This document shows, piece by piece, positions 36,866 to 45,681 of a DNA stretch of 64,000 bases (position 1 is its first letter; the number at the start of each line of letters is the position of its first letter). The position numbers were made by a program, and so were the translations under genes. The stretch comes from Rhodococcus pyridinivorans. Its GTDB lineage: Bacteria; Actinomycetota; Actinomycetes; Mycobacteriales; Mycobacteriaceae. The notes under the pieces were generated by a model. That model had not been told where the DNA came from and searched no databases. It saw only the letters and a program-made list of their open reading frames with translations. Location of the stretch: contig NZ_FNRX01000002.1 of assembly GCF_900105195.1 (NCBI RefSeq), positions 682,001-746,000 on the forward strand. The letters run 5' to 3'.

Positions 36866-38049
36866 CGTCGACGTCCGCGCCCCCCACCGTCGCGGAGAAG
36901 GCCGGGCTGTCGCTGCTCGCCCGTGCCGAACTCGTCGGACGCGAGAGCGCCGGCCCCGCGGCCGCCGCGGTGGATCGTGAGGGACGGTTCCCGCACGAGG
37001 CAGTCGACGCGCTGCGCACCCACAAGCTGCTGAACTGCGCCGTCCCCGTCGATCAGGGTGGGGAGGGAGCATCCCTCGGTGAGCTGTGCGCCGTCGCCCG
37101 AATCCTCGGCCGGTACTGCGCCTCCACCGCGATGATCTTCGCGATGCACCAGACGCAGATCCTGTCGCTGGTGCATCACTCCACTCCCGGTGTGGCCACC
37201 TTCGTCGCCGAAGCGGTGGCGAACGATTACCTGATCGCTTCGGCGACCACCGAGCTCGGCACCGGTGGCGACGTGCGCAGCAGCGTCTGCGCCGTGGCCC
37301 GCGACGGCGACACCGTCACGCTGACGAAGAACGCGCCGGTCATCTCGTACGGCGAGTACGCCGACGCGATCCTGGTGACCGCGCGTCGCACCGCCGACAG
37401 CCCGCCCAGCGACCAGGTGCTCGTCGTGTGCCGACGCGACGATGTGACCCTCGAACCCACCGGCAGCTGGGACACCCTCGGGCTGCGCGGTACCTGCAGC
37501 CCCGGATTCGTCCTCACCGCCACGACGTCCGCCGATCTCGTGGTCGGCACGGCCTACGCCGAGATCTCCTCGCGCACTATGCTTCCCGTCTCACACAGTG
37601 TGTGGTCGGCGGTGTGGCTCGGAATCGCCGACGCGGCGCTGGAGAAGGCCCGCTCGTTCGTGCGTTCGGCGGCCCGCCGCAGCCCGGGGGTCACCCCGCC
37701 CGGTGCGCTGCGACTCGCCGAAGCGGCCGCCGTGCACCAGCAGTTCTCCGATCTCGTCGCCGCGTCCGCCGCCCGGTTCGACGCCGCCGCGTCGGCGCAG
37801 GAGGAATCGATGTCGGGCATGGGTTTCTCGCTCGCCATGAACAACCTCAAGGTCACTGCGTCCACGCTCGTCGTGGATCTGGTGAACCGCGCGATGCTCA
37901 TCTGCGGGATCGCCGGATACCGCGAGGATTCGCAGTACTCACTCGGCCGCCACCTGCGCGACGCGCACGGTGCCGCCGTGATGGTCAACAACGACCGCAT
38001 CATGAACAACTCGGCCCAATTGTCGATCGCCTACCGGGGGACGCTGTGA
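36862..38049 (+). CDS. Acyl-CoA dehydrogenase-like flavoprotein acting on a carrier-bound substrate
   Basis: 395 aa with the acyl-CoA dehydrogenase fold: an N-terminal helical domain (CASTAMIFAMHQTQI), beta domain (ASATTELGTGGDV) and C-terminal helices. The usual catalytic YEGT glutamate near the C-terminus is not visible; the region reads MVNNDRIMNNSAQ. FAD use is likely, but the chemistry may differ. By analogy with dehydrogenases that oxidise prolyl-carrier thioesters, it may desaturate or oxidise an aminoacyl-S-carrier. GTG start 36862 and stop both overlap neighbours by four bases. Confidence 0.82.
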   Translation: MTSTSAPPTVAEKAGLSLLARAELVGRESAGPAAAAVDREGRFPHEAVDALRTHKLLNCAVPVDQGGEGASLGELCAVARILGRYCASTAMIFAMHQTQILSLVHHSTPGVATFVAEAVANDYLIASATTELGTGGDVRSSVCAVARDGDTVTLTKNAPVISYGEYADAILVTARRTADSPPSDQVLVVCRRDDVTLEPTGSWDTLGLRGTCSPGFVLTATTSADLVVGTAYAEISSRTMLPVSHSVWSAVWLGIADAALEKARSFVRSAARRSPGVTPPGALRLAEAAAVHQQFSDLVAASAARFDAAASAQEESMSGMGFSLAMNNLKVTASTLVVDLVNRAMLICGIAGYREDSQYSLGRHLRDAHGAAVMVNNDRIMNNSAQLSIAYRGTL

Positions 38050-39002
38050 CAAGTACAGCCATTGCCAGCACCGCAACCGACGAGCTGTCCGAGCTCGAGC
38101 GTGCCCGCCTCGACTTCCAACAGCAGTTGCTCGAGGCCGAACTGCTCGTGGAGACCGGTGTTCCCGGCCTCTACGGTCGGTCGGGTGTCTTCGAGGACAT
38201 CGTCGACGGCATCGACCGCGTGGTGGTCGCGGCAGGTCCGGGCCGGGCCGCGACGCGCCTGCGCTTCCCGCCGGTCTTCCCGCGGACGAGTTTCGAGCGC
38301 ACCGACTACATCGCCTCCTTCCCGCACCTGACCGGAGCGGTGAACACCTTTACGGGCAGCAACGCCGAGCACGCCGAACTGCTCGCCGCGCGGTCGAAGG
38401 GCGAGGCGTGGGATCCGTGGCTCGAACCCGCCGACACCGTGCTCGTCTCCGCCGCATGCCATCCCGCCTACTCGCGGTACACCGGTACGCTGCGTGAGGG
38501 CGGTGAACTGCTCGACGTTCTCGGTTACTGCTTCCGGCACGAGCCGGCCGTCGACCCCGCTCGCATGCAGGCCTTCCGGATGCACGAGTTCGTGCGTATC
38601 GGTACCGAGAACGACGCTGCGCAGCATCGTGATTCCTGGGTGGAGCGAGGACTCGAGGTGCTCGACTCGCTGGGCCTCGACGCGACCGCTGTACCTGCCA
38701 ACGACCCGTTCTTCGGGCGGGCCGGGCGCATGCTGGCCGTCAACCAGCGCATCGAGAACCTCAAGACCGAGCTGACGGTCCGGCTCTACGGCGACCTCGA
38801 CGACGGCACCGCCGTGGTCTCGTGCAATTGCCACCGCGAGCACTTCGGCGAGACCTTCGAGATCCGCACTGCCGACGGCGAAGTCGCGCACAGCGCGTGC
38901 GTCGGATTCGGAATGGAGCGGATCGCCCTGGCGCTGTTGCGGACCCACGGACTCGACGTCGACCGCTGGCCCGCACCGGTACGCGACAGGCTGTTCCCGT
39001 GA
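38046..39002 (+). CDS. Amino acid:[carrier protein] ligase (class II aaRS homologue)
   Basis: 318 aa. It has the catalytic core of an atypical seryl-tRNA synthetase without a tRNA-binding arm: motif 2 FRMHEFVRIGT (R178, E181) and motif 3 GFGMERIALALL (287-298). The likely Zn ligands are C138 (SAACHP), E181 and C285 (HSACVGFG), with spacing close to the characterised Bradyrhizobium enzyme as I recall it. Known homologues load glycine or alanine on a dedicated carrier protein instead of tRNA. GTG start 38046 overlaps the flavoprotein stop; the long frame upstream is a shadow of that gene. The carrier gene lies two genes upstream. Confidence 0.88.
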   Translation: MTSTAIASTATDELSELERARLDFQQQLLEAELLVETGVPGLYGRSGVFEDIVDGIDRVVVAAGPGRAATRLRFPPVFPRTSFERTDYIASFPHLTGAVNTFTGSNAEHAELLAARSKGEAWDPWLEPADTVLVSAACHPAYSRYTGTLREGGELLDVLGYCFRHEPAVDPARMQAFRMHEFVRIGTENDAAQHRDSWVERGLEVLDSLGLDATAVPANDPFFGRAGRMLAVNQRIENLKTELTVRLYGDLDDGTAVVSCNCHREHFGETFEIRTADGEVAHSACVGFGMERIALALLRTHGLDVDRWPAPVRDRLFP

Positions 39003-39958
39003 GCGATCGGCTCATCGACGTCCGCGTCGACGGGTACTCGCCGCACTTCGTGCACGCTGCCGACCGGATCTGGACCGAGACCAACTGCTACGTCGACCTG
39101 TGGGTAGAGGTGCTGCATTCGCTCGGCCACGATCCGGTCCCCGCTGCCGCGTGCGCGTTCTCGGCCCGGTTCGACGGCGCCCAATGGACCTTCCTCAAGT
39201 TCCGCCCCGAGGATCTGTTGGCGCTGTACGGGATCGACGTCGCGGAGATGAACGTCTGGCGCCGCCCCGTGGATCACCTCGAGGACAATGCCGCCGCCGG
39301 ACTGCTGTCGACGATCGAGGTGGACGCCTTCTGGTTGCCCGACACCGAGGGAACCGGTTACCGGGAGAGTCGTTCGAAGACGACGATCGTGCCCAATCTC
39401 ATCGATCGCGACAGCGGGACGCTCGAGTATTTCCACAACAGCGGCTATCACGTTCTCACCGGTGAGGACTTCCGCGGAGTCTTCGGCCTCGACGAGCCGG
39501 TACCCACCTGGCCTCCCTATCTCGAACAGGTGCGCCTCGACGCGGCACAACCGCAGTGCGACGCCTTCGACACCGTGGTGCTCCGGCACCTGCGCATGCG
39601 CGCCGGCTCGAATCCGGTGCGCGAGCTCGGCGAGCGGGTGCTCGCCGACATCGACCCGATTCGCACCGGAGGGATGGACGTCTTCCATCCGTGGACGTTC
39701 GGGGTGCTCCGTCAGTGCGGTGCCACCGCCGAACTTGCCGCGGACGTCAGCGTCTACATGGACGGTCGCGGATACCCCGGTGCGGCTGCCGCAGCCGACG
39801 GATTCCGCGCGGTCGCCGAGGGCGCGAAGAGCGTGCAGTTCCGGATGGCGCGTGCGGCACGCGGCCGCAATGTCGACCCCGGCGACCAGCTGATAGCGAT
39901 GGCCGCTGCCTGGGAGGACGCCATGGCGACCGTCGTCCGCGCCGCCGGGGTGCGGTGA
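38999..39958 (+). CDS. DUF1839 family protein of the aminoacyl-carrier operon
   Basis: 319 aa; starts GTG 38999 in a GTGA overlap. Contains NCYVDLWVEVLHSLGHDPVPA, LKFRPEDLLALYGIDV and TLEYFHNSGYHVL, matching the DUF1839 family I know from neighbourhoods of amino acid:[CP] ligases. No catalytic motif is recognised. An acyl or aminoacyl transfer role from the carrier is plausible from context only. The C-terminal half is helical and Ala-rich. Confidence 0.8.
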   Translation: MSDRLIDVRVDGYSPHFVHAADRIWTETNCYVDLWVEVLHSLGHDPVPAAACAFSARFDGAQWTFLKFRPEDLLALYGIDVAEMNVWRRPVDHLEDNAAAGLLSTIEVDAFWLPDTEGTGYRESRSKTTIVPNLIDRDSGTLEYFHNSGYHVLTGEDFRGVFGLDEPVPTWPPYLEQVRLDAAQPQCDAFDTVVLRHLRMRAGSNPVRELGERVLADIDPIRTGGMDVFHPWTFGVLRQCGATAELAADVSVYMDGRGYPGAAAAADGFRAVAEGAKSVQFRMARAARGRNVDPGDQLIAMAAAWEDAMATVVRAAGVR

Positions 39959-39973
39959 CAGGATTCGACGCAC

Positions 39974-42460
39974 ATGGATCTCCTGCACGATGCGCGATGG
40001 CGTTGTCTCCGTGTCGCTCCCGGGGCAGTCGAGCACCCCGGTGACTTTCCGGCGGACGGTCCTTGGCTGCCGGTCCGTATACCCGGGACGGCGGCAGGCG
40101 CGATCCGGGAATCCGAGGGAGTCGCGGCGGCCAGGGTGTCGTCTCCCGACAGCGACGACTGGTGGTTCGTCACCGACGTCGAGGTGTCCGGCGACGGACC
40201 GTGGCGTCTGACCTTCGACGGGCTCGCGACACTCGCGGACGTGTGGGTCGACGGCACACTCGTCGCGACGTCGGAATCGATGTTCGTGCCGCTGACCGTC
40301 GTCCTCGGCTACCTGCCGTCGACGATGCGGATCGCGGTCCGGTGCGCCTCGCTCGACGCTGCTCTCCGCAAGCGTCGGCCACGCGGACGGTGGCGTTCGT
40401 CGCTCGTGTCGGCCCAAGGATTGCGGTGGTTCCGCACCACCATGCTCGGGCGAGCCCCGGTGTACGCGGGGGCTCCGGCGCCGGTCGGTCCGTGGCGTCC
40501 CGTGCGTCTCGTCGATTCCGGTGAGCCCGTTGTGCTGGAACGTGGGATACGGACAGCTCTGCGGGGATCCGACGGGATCGTCGACGCCGATCTCGTGCTG
40601 GCCGGCACCGCCGTCCCCGAGGTGACTGTGGAGATCGGAGGGGCGACGGTGCACGTCCGACCCGAATACGGGCCGGACGGGACAGCACGCGTGCACATGC
40701 AGGTGACGCTCCCCGAGGTGGAACGGTGGTGGCCGCACACCTACGGCGCCCCCCACCTGTACGCCGCACATCTGATTCTGGATGGGCAACGAATCACGCT
40801 GGGGAACATCGGATTCCGGTCGGTCGAGCGCTCACCGGGCGACGGGTTCGGCTTACGGATCAATGACGTCGACGTCTTCTGCCGCGGCCTGGTGTGGACA
40901 CCGACCGATCCGATCTCGCTGAACGACCCGAGCGCAACCCGGCGCATCCTCGAACGCTGCGTGTCGGCGGGCGTGGACACGATCCGCATCCCCGGCACGA
41001 TGGTCTACGAGGACGACGAGTTCTACTCGGCGTGTGCGGAACTGGGCATCATGGTGTGGCAGGACGTCATGCTCGCCACCACCGACCCGCCCGACGATCC
41101 GCACTTCCGCTCGCTGCTCGAGGACGAGATCCGTGCGCTGGCGCGCCGATGGGGCGGGAACCCGGCACCTGTGGTGATGTGTGGGGGCAGCGAGACCGAG
41201 CAGCAACCTGCCATGCTCGGACTGATGGAGGCATCCATCCCGGCGATCGACGACTGGTTGCCCGCAATCGTCGACCGTGAGCTACCGGGCACGGTGTGGG
41301 TGTCGTCGTCACCATCCGCGCCCCCGCGCAGCGACGTACTGCCGATCGCAGTGGGTTCGGGTGTGGCGCACTACTTCGGTGTCGGGGGTTACCGCCGTCC
41401 CCTCGGCGACGTGCGTGCCGCCGGCGTGCGCTTCGCCGCCGAATGCCTCGCGTTCTCGATTCCGCCTTCCGACATGGCGATCGAGGCCGAGTTCGGCAGT
41501 GTGAATGTCGCGGGTCACCATCCACGATGGAAGGCGGCTGTGCCGCGCGACAACGGGGCGTCGTGGGACTTCGAGGACGTGCGAGACCACTATGTGCGCA
41601 CGATCTTCGGGGTCGACCCCGCCGAGGTGCGGTGGGTGGATCCCACGCGATATCTCGCGCTCGGACGGGCAGCGATCTGCGAAGCGTTCACCGAGGTACT
41701 GCAGTACTGGCGACGATCCGGATCAGGATGTCGCGGTGCCCTGATCCTCTCCGCCCGCGACCTGCAGCGGGGTGCCGGGTGGGGCGTGCTCGACGCCGAC
41801 GGGAACCCGAAGGCGCCGTGGTGGGTCCTGGCACGGGTGTTCGCCCCCGTCACCGTGCTCCTCACCGACGACGGGCTCGACGGCCTGCGCGTGGACGCGA
41901 TCAACGACACCGCCGAGATCCTCGACGTCACGCTGCAGTTACAGGCCCATACGCCCTCCGGTGCGGTACCGGTGGACGTGTCGGTGCCGCTGCGTCTCGA
42001 ACCGCACGAGACCCGGGTGTTCTCGTGGGCCGCGGTGACGGGCGGTTTCACCGATGTCAATTTTGCGTATCGATTCGGGCCGCGCACTTTCGACACGGCG
42101 ACCGCCCGACTGGTCGGCCACACCGGTGCAGTGTTGGCGGAGTCGGTGTATCTCGTGGGTGGTCCGGCACGTCCCGTCGAGCGCGGGATCGGTCTCGCGG
42201 CGACCGCTCGACCCGTCCCGGACGGGTGGAGTGTGGAGGTGCGGACCGAGGGTGCGGCACAGTACGTGCATCTCGACATCACCGGCGGTGACCTGCAGGA
42301 TTCCTGGTTCCACCTGCCGCCCGGAGGTACTCGCACGATCGCCGTGCGGGCCTGCGTTCCGGCCGCGACGTTGAGCGGCTGGGTGGGGGCATCGAACTCG
42401 GCCACGAGTGTGCCGATCCGGGTGTTTCCGACCTCCGAGGGCAACGAGGTCGACGGGTAA
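39974..42460 (+). CDS. Beta-mannosidase-like GH2 protein of the aminoacyl-carrier operon
   Basis: 828 aa. N-terminal jelly-roll (DDWWFVTDVEV...VWVDGTLVATSESMFVPL), an Ig-like domain, then a TIM barrel (CRGLVWTPTDPI, VDTIRIPGTMVYEDDEFYSACAELGIMVWQDVM) and C-terminal beta domains, as in GH2 mannosidases. The acid/base region is VVMCGGSETEQQP, where family members have W-x-G-N-N-E; the Glu is kept but Asn is replaced by Ser. The nucleophile region RFAAECLAFSIP aligns with FASEYGFQS, Glu kept. No signal peptide, so it is cytoplasmic. 15 bp after the DUF1839 gene. It may bind or hydrolyse a sugar intermediate of the unknown product. Confidence 0.82.
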   Translation: MDLLHDARWRCLRVAPGAVEHPGDFPADGPWLPVRIPGTAAGAIRESEGVAAARVSSPDSDDWWFVTDVEVSGDGPWRLTFDGLATLADVWVDGTLVATSESMFVPLTVVLGYLPSTMRIAVRCASLDAALRKRRPRGRWRSSLVSAQGLRWFRTTMLGRAPVYAGAPAPVGPWRPVRLVDSGEPVVLERGIRTALRGSDGIVDADLVLAGTAVPEVTVEIGGATVHVRPEYGPDGTARVHMQVTLPEVERWWPHTYGAPHLYAAHLILDGQRITLGNIGFRSVERSPGDGFGLRINDVDVFCRGLVWTPTDPISLNDPSATRRILERCVSAGVDTIRIPGTMVYEDDEFYSACAELGIMVWQDVMLATTDPPDDPHFRSLLEDEIRALARRWGGNPAPVVMCGGSETEQQPAMLGLMEASIPAIDDWLPAIVDRELPGTVWVSSSPSAPPRSDVLPIAVGSGVAHYFGVGGYRRPLGDVRAAGVRFAAECLAFSIPPSDMAIEAEFGSVNVAGHHPRWKAAVPRDNGASWDFEDVRDHYVRTIFGVDPAEVRWVDPTRYLALGRAAICEAFTEVLQYWRRSGSGCRGALILSARDLQRGAGWGVLDADGNPKAPWWVLARVFAPVTVLLTDDGLDGLRVDAINDTAEILDVTLQLQAHTPSGAVPVDVSVPLRLEPHETRVFSWAAVTGGFTDVNFAYRFGPRTFDTATARLVGHTGAVLAESVYLVGGPARPVERGIGLAATARPVPDGWSVEVRTEGAAQYVHLDITGGDLQDSWFHLPPGGTRTIAVRACVPAATLSGWVGASNSATSVPIRVFPTSEGNEVDG

Positions 42461-42625
42461 CCTCCCGGGGCTGCAGGCGGGGGCGGTGTGCGGCGCGCCG
42501 AAATCGACAGGTGCATATCGGGCATCGACGGGGTATATGTATCTCCCAAGGGGTCGCTCACCCGATTTGCACCTTCTGCACGGTGCCGGTGGCCACCTCT
42601 CCCCGCCTTCCGAGAGGAGATCGAT

Positions 42626-42790
42626 ATGGCGATCCGCTCCACGTCACAGATGGGTGCTTCGCGCACCGCTTCGTCCACTCGCCGTCCTGTCCGGGTCGAG
42701 CAGGACGGACCGTCCTTCACCGAGGTCATCCACTCGCAGCTGTTCTCGAACTACCAGGTGCCTCGCGGCGAGGTGCAGCACAGCGCCTGA
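42626..42790 (+). CDS. 54-aa small protein of unknown function
   Basis: ATG 42626 with a near-perfect GAGAGGAGATCG ribosome site and strong G/C at third codon positions (about 85%), so it is probably real. The product begins MAIRSTSQMGASRTASSTRR (Ser/Arg-rich, basic) and ends SNYQVPRGEVQHSA; no Cys, no membrane segment, no known family. It lies 165 bp after the GH2 gene, behind a TATATG/TATGTA -10-like string at about 42533-42541. It could be an independent small protein or a peptide substrate of the carrier operon; neither is shown. Confidence 0.6.
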   Translation: MAIRSTSQMGASRTASSTRRPVRVEQDGPSFTEVIHSQLFSNYQVPRGEVQHSA

Positions 42791-42877
42791 TCGGGACCAC
42801 CTCAGGCGCGGCATCGTGCCTGCCGTGGGGCCCCCGCGCGGCGTTTAGGACGCCAGCGCGTGCGGCACACTGTCGGC

Positions 42878-43912
42878 ATGAGTGAAGCCACGACGAGTCA
42901 GAGCACCCGCATCGTTCTCGCATCGCGCCCGGAGGGGGCGCCCACCGCCGACAACTTCCGTCTCGAGACGGTGGATCTGCCCGAGGTCGGCGACGGCCAG
43001 ATCCTCCTGCGCGTCGTCTACCTGTCCCTCGACCCGTACATGCGCGGTCGGATGAGCACAGCGAAGTCGTATGCCGCGCACGTCGAACTCGGGGACGTGA
43101 TGGTCGCCGGAACGGTGGGTCAGGTCGTCGAATCGCGGTACGACGGCCTCGAGCCGGGCGACTACGTGCTGGCCGGAGCCGGCTGGCAGTCGCATGCCGT
43201 CCTCGACGGCTCCACCGTTCGTAAGCTCGATCCGCAGGCCGCACCGATCTCCACCGCTGTGGGAGTCCTCGGAATGCCCGGCTTCACAGCCTATTCCGGG
43301 CTCCTGAAGATCGGGCAGCCGAAGAAGGGTGAGACCGTCGTCGTCGCTGCCGCCACCGGGCCCGTGGGATCGGCGGTGGGGCAGATCGCGAAGCTGAAGG
43401 GCGCCCGCGCGGTCGGTATCGCCGGCGGCCCGGAGAAGTGCCGCGCACTGATCGACGAGTTCGGTTTCGACGCGGCGATCGACCACCGCGACCCGAACTT
43501 CGCCGACAAGCTGGCGGAGGCGGTGCCCGACGGTATCGACGTGTACTTCGAGAACGTCGGCGGCCCCGTCCAGGAAGCGGTGTGGCCGCTGCTCAACACC
43601 TATGCGCGAATCCCGGTGTGCGGTCTGGTCGCGCAGTACAACGGTGCTGACCTCAACCGCAAGGACCGTCTTCCGGGACTGTTCAACTCGATCCTCACCA
43701 AGAGCCTCACGATCCGCGGCTTCATCCAGAGCGAGTTCGTGAAGGAGATGTACGGCGACTTCCTGCGTGAAGCCTCGGCATGGGTCCGCGACGGAAAGCT
43801 CCAGTATCGCGAGGACATCGTCGACGGACTCGAGAACGCCCCGGAGGCGTTCATCGGCATGCTCGAAGGAAAGAACTTCGGGAAGATGCTCGTGCGGGTC
43901 GCGCCGGAGTAA
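42878..43912 (+). CDS. Zinc-free MDR-family NADPH-dependent oxidoreductase (CurA/PTGR type)
   Basis: 344 aa. LSLDPYMRGRMS, GTVGQVVESRYDGLEPGDYV, nucleotide motif VAAATGPVGSAVGQIAKLKGARAVG and YFENVGGP are marks of the leukotriene B4 dehydrogenase/CurA group, which reduces activated C=C bonds. No Zn ligands. Start ATG 42878; no clear SD, and GTG 42860 is the alternative. The substrate is not known; enone detoxification is common. Confidence 0.88.
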   Translation: MSEATTSQSTRIVLASRPEGAPTADNFRLETVDLPEVGDGQILLRVVYLSLDPYMRGRMSTAKSYAAHVELGDVMVAGTVGQVVESRYDGLEPGDYVLAGAGWQSHAVLDGSTVRKLDPQAAPISTAVGVLGMPGFTAYSGLLKIGQPKKGETVVVAAATGPVGSAVGQIAKLKGARAVGIAGGPEKCRALIDEFGFDAAIDHRDPNFADKLAEAVPDGIDVYFENVGGPVQEAVWPLLNTYARIPVCGLVAQYNGADLNRKDRLPGLFNSILTKSLTIRGFIQSEFVKEMYGDFLREASAWVRDGKLQYREDIVDGLENAPEAFIGMLEGKNFGKMLVRVAPE

Positions 43913-43946
43913 CGGGCACCAGGTCCGCCCTCCGGCGCCGGCCGCG

Positions 43947-44381
43947 TCAGCGTCGGGGGGTTCCGGTGGACCACAGGGCCCACAGGACGAGCACGGGCTG
44001 GAAGAACAAGCGGATCAGGCGCTTACGGTCGGTGTCGAGACCGAAGGCGCTGCGCTTGCCGAGATACTGGGCGATGTTGCCCGGGAAGACGGCGGCGAAG
44101 AACAGTGCGGCTAGGCGGCCGACACGGACGCGGTCGCGGTTCGCCACGGCGAGTCCGGCGCCGAGCATGATCTCGACACCGCCGGACGCCATGACCACGC
44201 CGTCCTTGTCCATCGGCACCCAGTCGGGCACCTGGGCCTGGAAGTCCTTGCGGGCCCAGAAGAGATGGCTCAGTCCGGCGAAGACGAGTGAGGCGGCCAG
44301 CAGATAACGCGCGAGGGTCCGGGCTCGTGTCGTGGGCGGAGCAGGGGCTTCGGTCGGGGGAGTTATCTGAACTTCGCTCAT
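43947..44381 (-). CDS. DoxX-family membrane protein
   Basis: 144 aa with four predicted membrane helices: ARYLLAASLVFAGLSHLFW, VVMASGGVEIMLGAGLAVA, LAALFFAAVFPGNIAQYL and a C-terminal LIRLFFQPVLVLWALW. The pattern fits DoxX-like proteins of unknown function. Start ATG 44381 (GTG 44387 in frame). Downstream of the pcaF terminator on the same strand, so probably separately expressed. Confidence 0.75.
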   Translation of the reverse strand: MSEVQITPPTEAPAPPTTRARTLARYLLAASLVFAGLSHLFWARKDFQAQVPDWVPMDKDGVVMASGGVEIMLGAGLAVANRDRVRVGRLAALFFAAVFPGNIAQYLGKRSAFGLDTDRKRLIRLFFQPVLVLWALWSTGTPRR

Positions 44382-44401
44382 GATCACGAGCGTACGGACT
44401 G

Positions 44402-44440
44402 TACGGTGCTCGCGACGGGGATCGCGTCGCGAGCACCGTA
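44402..44440 (-). terminator. Terminator of pcaBLRF
   Basis: TACGGTGCTCGCGACG (44402-44417), loop GGGATCG, CGTCGCGAGCACCGTA (44425-44440): a perfect 16-bp stem, 8 bp past the pcaF stop on the minus strand. No T-run. It separates the pca operon from the DoxX gene. Confidence 0.8.
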
Positions 44441-44447
44441 GGTCACG

Positions 44448-45659
44448 TCAGGCGATGCGTTCGAATACAGCGGCGAGCCCCTGGCCGCCGCCGATGCACA
44501 TCGTCTCGAGTCCGTAGCGACCCTCACGACGATCGAGTTCGCGCAGCAGGGTGGCGAGGATGCGTCCGCCGGTCGCGCCCACCGGATGTCCGAGGGAGAT
44601 GCCGGAGCCGTTGGGATTCAGGCGCGAGTCGTCGGCCTCGATGCCCCACGAGCGGGTGACGGCCAGGGCCTGTGCGGCGAACGCCTCGTTGAGTTCGATG
44701 ACGTCCATGTCGGCGAGCGTCAGTCCGAGGCGGCCGAGCGCCTTCTCGCTGGCGGGCACCGGGCCGATGCCCATGGTGCGCGGCGGCACACCGGCCACCG
44801 CCCAGCTTGCGAGGCGGGCCAGCGGACGCAGACCCAGCGCGGCGGCCTTCTCTGTGGTGGTGACGATCGCGAGGGCGGCACCGTCGTTCTGGCCGCTGGC
44901 GTTGCCGGCGGTGACGGTGGACTCGGGGTCGATCTTGCCGCGGATCGGGCGCAGCTTGGCGAGGGTCTCCATCGAGGTGTCGGCGCGGGGGTGCTCGTCG
45001 GTGTCGACGACGAGCGGATCGCCCTTGCGCTGCGGCACGCTCACGGACACGATCTCCTGCGCGAACACACCGTTCTTCTGCGCGGCGACGGCCCGCTGGT
45101 GCGACTGCACGGCCAGGGCGTCCTGGTCCTCACGGCTGATGGAGAACTCGGCGCGCAGGTTCTCGGCGGTCTCGATCATGCCGCCGGGCACGGGGAAGTC
45201 GCGTCCGCCGGCGGTGACGCGGGCACGGGCCAGGCGATCGGACAGAGCGACGGCTTCGCCCTTGACGCCCCAGCGCATGCCGGTGGCGTAGAACTCGGCC
45301 TGGCTCATCGATTCGGCGCCGCCGGCGAGGATCAGGTCGCTCGCGCCGGTCTGCACCTGCATGACGGCCTGCACGATCGCCTGCAGACCCGAGCCGCAGC
45401 GACGGTCGACCTGCAGGCCCGGAACGTTCACCCCGAGGCCGGCGTTGAGGGCGGCGACGCGGCCGAGGGCGGGGGCCTCACCGTTGGGGGAGGCCTGGCC
45501 GAGGAAGACGTCGTCGATGTCGGAACCGGTGATACCGGTGCGGGCGACGAGTTCGCGGATGACGGTGGCCGCGAGATCCTCGGGGGCGATGTCCTTCAGG
45601 ACGCCGCCGAACCTACCTACCGGGGTGCGCAGGGGTTCGCAGATCACTACGTCGGTCAT
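44448..45659 (-). CDS. pcaF: 3-oxoadipyl-CoA thiolase PcaF
   Basis: 403 aa thiolase. The nucleophilic Cys is in QVDRRCGSGLQAIV, the second active-site region is NEAFAAQALAV, the His in NPNGSGISLGHPVGATGGRI, and the last Cys in ETMCIGGGQG. It splits 3-oxoadipyl-CoA to succinyl-CoA and acetyl-CoA, the last step for both catechol and protocatechuate branches. Start ATG 45659, 22 bp after the pcaR stop. Ends in a strong stem-loop. Confidence 0.93.
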   Translation of the reverse strand: MTDVVICEPLRTPVGRFGGVLKDIAPEDLAATVIRELVARTGITGSDIDDVFLGQASPNGEAPALGRVAALNAGLGVNVPGLQVDRRCGSGLQAIVQAVMQVQTGASDLILAGGAESMSQAEFYATGMRWGVKGEAVALSDRLARARVTAGGRDFPVPGGMIETAENLRAEFSISREDQDALAVQSHQRAVAAQKNGVFAQEIVSVSVPQRKGDPLVVDTDEHPRADTSMETLAKLRPIRGKIDPESTVTAGNASGQNDGAALAIVTTTEKAAALGLRPLARLASWAVAGVPPRTMGIGPVPASEKALGRLGLTLADMDVIELNEAFAAQALAVTRSWGIEADDSRLNPNGSGISLGHPVGATGGRILATLLRELDRREGRYGLETMCIGGGQGLAAVFERIA

Positions 45660-45681
45660 GATGTACCTCGATCGGGGTTGT

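Noticed and set aside
37086-38045. N-terminal extension of the amino acid:[CP] ligase
   Set aside because: These 320 codons are the +1 shadow of the flavoprotein gene; the GTG at 38046 in a GTGA overlap is the natural start.
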